From Chitinophagaceae bacterium (GTDB taxonomy: Bacteria; Bacteroidota; Bacteroidia; Chitinophagales; Chitinophagaceae), in the NCBI GenBank assembly GCA_947378615.1, contig CANCKV010000107.1:1-8741 (forward strand): DNA of 8,741 bases. Reading direction: 5' to 3'. Both the position numbers and the translations under genes were made by a program. The notes beneath the pieces were generated by a model that was given only the letters and a program-made list of their open reading frames with translations, had not been told where the DNA came from and ran no database searches. Positions 7,385-8,741 of this stretch are shown piece after piece; within the stretch, counting starts at the first letter, position 1, and each line of letters starts with the position of its first letter.

Positions 7385-7474
7385 TGTCAGGGAGAGCCTG
7401 TCGAACCCGGGTTGAATAATCAATAAACAATTTAGTAATTATAAAGATGTCATTAGCAGCCTGTCGAAACCGAG
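7385..7474. repeat. REP-like intergenic repeat, two diverged copies
   Basis: Aligned copies at 7385-7411 and 7448-7474 both contain TGTCA, then five variable bases, then AGCCTGTCGAA, then a CCG-containing end. About 20 of 27 positions agree. The core resembles the dispersed CAGCCTGTCGAA-type palindromic repeats I recall from many Bacteroidota genomes. The partly inverted motif TGACAGGTTC at 7507-7516 may be the other arm of the second copy. Neither copy forms a strong perfect palindrome, so they look decayed. No REP-associated transposase gene is present in the window. Confidence 0.55.
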
Positions 7475-7649
7475 ATAATTTGAGGTTCTTTCTTATTTGC
7501 ACGCCATGACAGGTTCTAACCAACACTCTTGTTTTCGGTCAAAAGCTAAAAAAAAACGACATTAAATTATACATATTTATAGACACAAAAAATCAAAAAG
7601 AAATCAATAAATCATATCAATCAAAAGAATCATAGTTCAGACAGCGCAT

Positions 7650-7681
7650 AAAAAAAGCCCTTGAAAATTTCTTTCAAAGGC
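7650..7681 (-). terminator. Rho-independent terminator for the minus-strand gene
   Basis: Read on the minus strand, GCCTTTGAAA (7681-7672) pairs with TTTCAAGGGC (7666-7657) around a 5-base loop, with one G-U wobble. A run of seven T follows at once (7656-7650). This is a classic intrinsic terminator. It lies about 120 bases past the stop codon at 7803, so the transcript of that gene would include the heptamer array in its 3' untranslated part. Confidence 0.82.
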
Positions 7682-7691
7682 TCTTCTAATT

Positions 7692-7810
7692 CATATTTCA
7701 TAATTCATATTTCATAATTCATAACTCATAATTCATAATTCATAACTCATAACTCATAACTCATAATTCATAATTTATAACTCATAACTCATATTTCACA
7801 ACTCATATTT
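7692..7810. repeat. Heptanucleotide tandem array, 17 units
   Basis: Seventeen 7-base units run without a single indel over 119 bp. On the plus strand the main units are CATAATT (6 copies), CATAACT (5) and CATATTT (4), plus single TATAACT and CACAACT variants. The variation is concentrated at unit positions 4-6 while CA, T and the final T are nearly fixed. The last unit enters the minus-strand gene and supplies its TGA stop. The other end stops ten bases from the terminator hairpin. Confidence 0.95.
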
Positions 7811-8708
7811 CTTTACTAATCATCATTGCCTCAATTATCTGCATCTTCCCAAGACCAAATTCCACAATAATCGAATAATCCAGGTATCCTTCTTTGGTAA
7901 AAAGTAAATGGTATTTCCCCGGTTTCATCTGTTCAATTTCAGCAATCCCATCAATATCAGAAACGGCCGTCTTCATCAATTCCACAATTGTCAACAATAC
8001 CCCCTCCAATAAATCTTTAGTAACAGAATTTCTACAAGTCGCATGAACTCCCGTATGATGTGTTCCTATCGGCTGCATTTCTCTCGCTAATCGGTATTCA
8101 TTCACCATTGATTCATTCGTATCCTCATATTCAGGTATCAGCATATCATCTATCAGCAACAGAAAATCTTCACATTTAATTATTCCTGATACAATTTCTT
8201 GCGATGCAATTACCCGCTCACCTCTCGCTTGATTCGGTGTCCCAATTGCAGGCGTCGCAGCCGCAATTGCACCTGTTATCGCAGTAATATCCAATGCCAC
8301 TACTTTATAGCTAGTCAGATTGGCAATATTGTCATTCAGGTTATCCCGAATAACCTTCAATGCGTTCAATACTACTGATTGACTCATCTCTAAAAAGGTA
8401 GATATTTGAACATCAAATATCCCTTCCAAAGTAGAATTCCCAGTAATCTTCGCCCATGCCCTTGCCTTTCTAGACGACTTTACTGTCAATTTAATTGCTT
8501 TTTCCAACAATTTATTCTTAGTCGTCGTCACTCCCCCGATGTATTCACTTTGTTTCGAAATATCAACGTTGAGGTCATTCAATGAAGAACTAAAACCTGA
8601 AATTTGATTAACCAATTCTATATATGTAGCAAATGTTAGTGCATTCTTTACGAAGAACAAACTAACTGCAATAAACATATTCATCTTTGTCTTTTGTAAC
8701 TTATTCAT
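7803..8708 (-). CDS. Protein of unknown function with helical N-terminal part and C-terminal carboxypeptidase-regulatory-like domain
   Basis: This 301-residue protein has no name I can give with confidence. Residues about 10-212 read as amphipathic helices, including a stretch around 137-158 rich in alanine and threonine. Residues about 219-298 fit a carboxypeptidase-regulatory-like beta sandwich: a VTKDLLEGVLLTIVE opening, the turn SDIDGIAEIEQMKPGKYHL (250-268) and KEGYLDYSIIVEF (272-284). The pattern of a helical bundle ending in an ER...AR...TG segment before such a domain resembles uncharacterised Bacteroidota proteins I recall, but their role is unknown. Residues 11-30 are only mildly hydrophobic and no lipobox is present, so export is uncertain. 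The ATG at 8708 was taken; M9 and M11 are alternatives. Its promoter must lie near or beyond the right edge. Its stop codon and last two codons overlap the heptamer array. Confidence 0.8.
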   Translation of the reverse strand: MNKLQKTKMNMFIAVSLFFVKNALTFATYIELVNQISGFSSSLNDLNVDISKQSEYIGGVTTTKNKLLEKAIKLTVKSSRKARAWAKITGNSTLEGIFDVQISTFLEMSQSVVLNALKVIRDNLNDNIANLTSYKVVALDITAITGAIAAATPAIGTPNQARGERVIASQEIVSGIIKCEDFLLLIDDMLIPEYEDTNESMVNEYRLAREMQPIGTHHTGVHATCRNSVTKDLLEGVLLTIVELMKTAVSDIDGIAEIEQMKPGKYHLLFTKEGYLDYSIIVEFGLGKMQIIEAMMISKEI

Positions 8709-8741
8709 ATCTAATATTTTTAAAATTATTTAAACTAATCA

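Larger units (their letters stand above)
7176..7802. other. 627-bp gene-free, repeat-rich intergenic region between convergent genes
   Basis: No credible coding sequence was found here on either strand. From left to right it holds a perfect 10-bp hairpin, two 35-bp direct repeats, two REP-like copies, an A/T-rich stretch (about 7540-7650) in which I see no structure, a minus-strand terminator and most of a heptamer array. The flanking genes converge on it, so promoters are not expected. The pile-up of different repeat types is typical of a permissive site where repeats accumulate. Confidence 0.8.

Noticed and set aside
6711..7810. Heptamer arrays as a CRISPR or iteron origin
   Set aside because: There are no spacers between units, no cas genes, no replication initiator gene, and units are far shorter than CRISPR repeats or typical iterons.

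Overview
The window looks like chromosomal DNA of a Bacteroidota bacterium, most likely Chitinophagales or Sphingobacteriales. The sequence is AT-rich. A beta-propeller/Y_Y_Y sensor kinase is paired with a LytTR regulator. Genes lack obvious Shine-Dalgarno sequences, and two intergenic spots match the phylum's TAnnTTTG -7 promoter box. Placement below phylum is inference.

Layout, left to right. (1) Bases 1-3517 hold a two-component pair: a large membrane sensor histidine kinase, cut off by the left edge, and a LytTR response regulator whose start overlaps the kinase stop. (2) Bases 3518-3666 are a short regulatory gap with an imperfect direct repeat and a candidate promoter for pdhA. (3) Bases 3667-6689 hold four co-directional genes: pyruvate dehydrogenase E1 alpha, a membrane-anchored TPR protein, lumazine synthase (ribH, one base after the TPR stop) and a LutA-like protein with two CCG cysteine-rich domains. 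(4) Bases 6660-7175 hold a candidate promoter, a heptanucleotide repeat array filling the presumed 5' leader, and an EVE-domain gene. (5) Bases 7176-7802 are a gene-free gap packed with repeats: a 10-bp hairpin, a duplicated 35-bp element, two REP-like copies, a terminator for the minus strand and a 17-unit heptamer array. (6) Bases 7803-8708, minus strand, encode a protein of unknown function with a helical N-terminal part and a C-terminal carboxypeptidase-regulatory-like beta domain.

Most genes are housekeeping (pyruvate oxidation, riboflavin synthesis, redox Fe-S protein) and need not work together. The kinase and regulator clearly form one signalling pair. I found no phage, CRISPR, transposase, toxin-antitoxin or defence cassette, no tRNA or rRNA, and no riboswitch I could support. 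The most interesting material is the non-coding repeat content. Two arrays with the same 7-bp period and related units lie about 930 bp apart, one filling a probable 5' leader and the other a probable 3' untranslated region. An undescribed protein-coding system is not evident.
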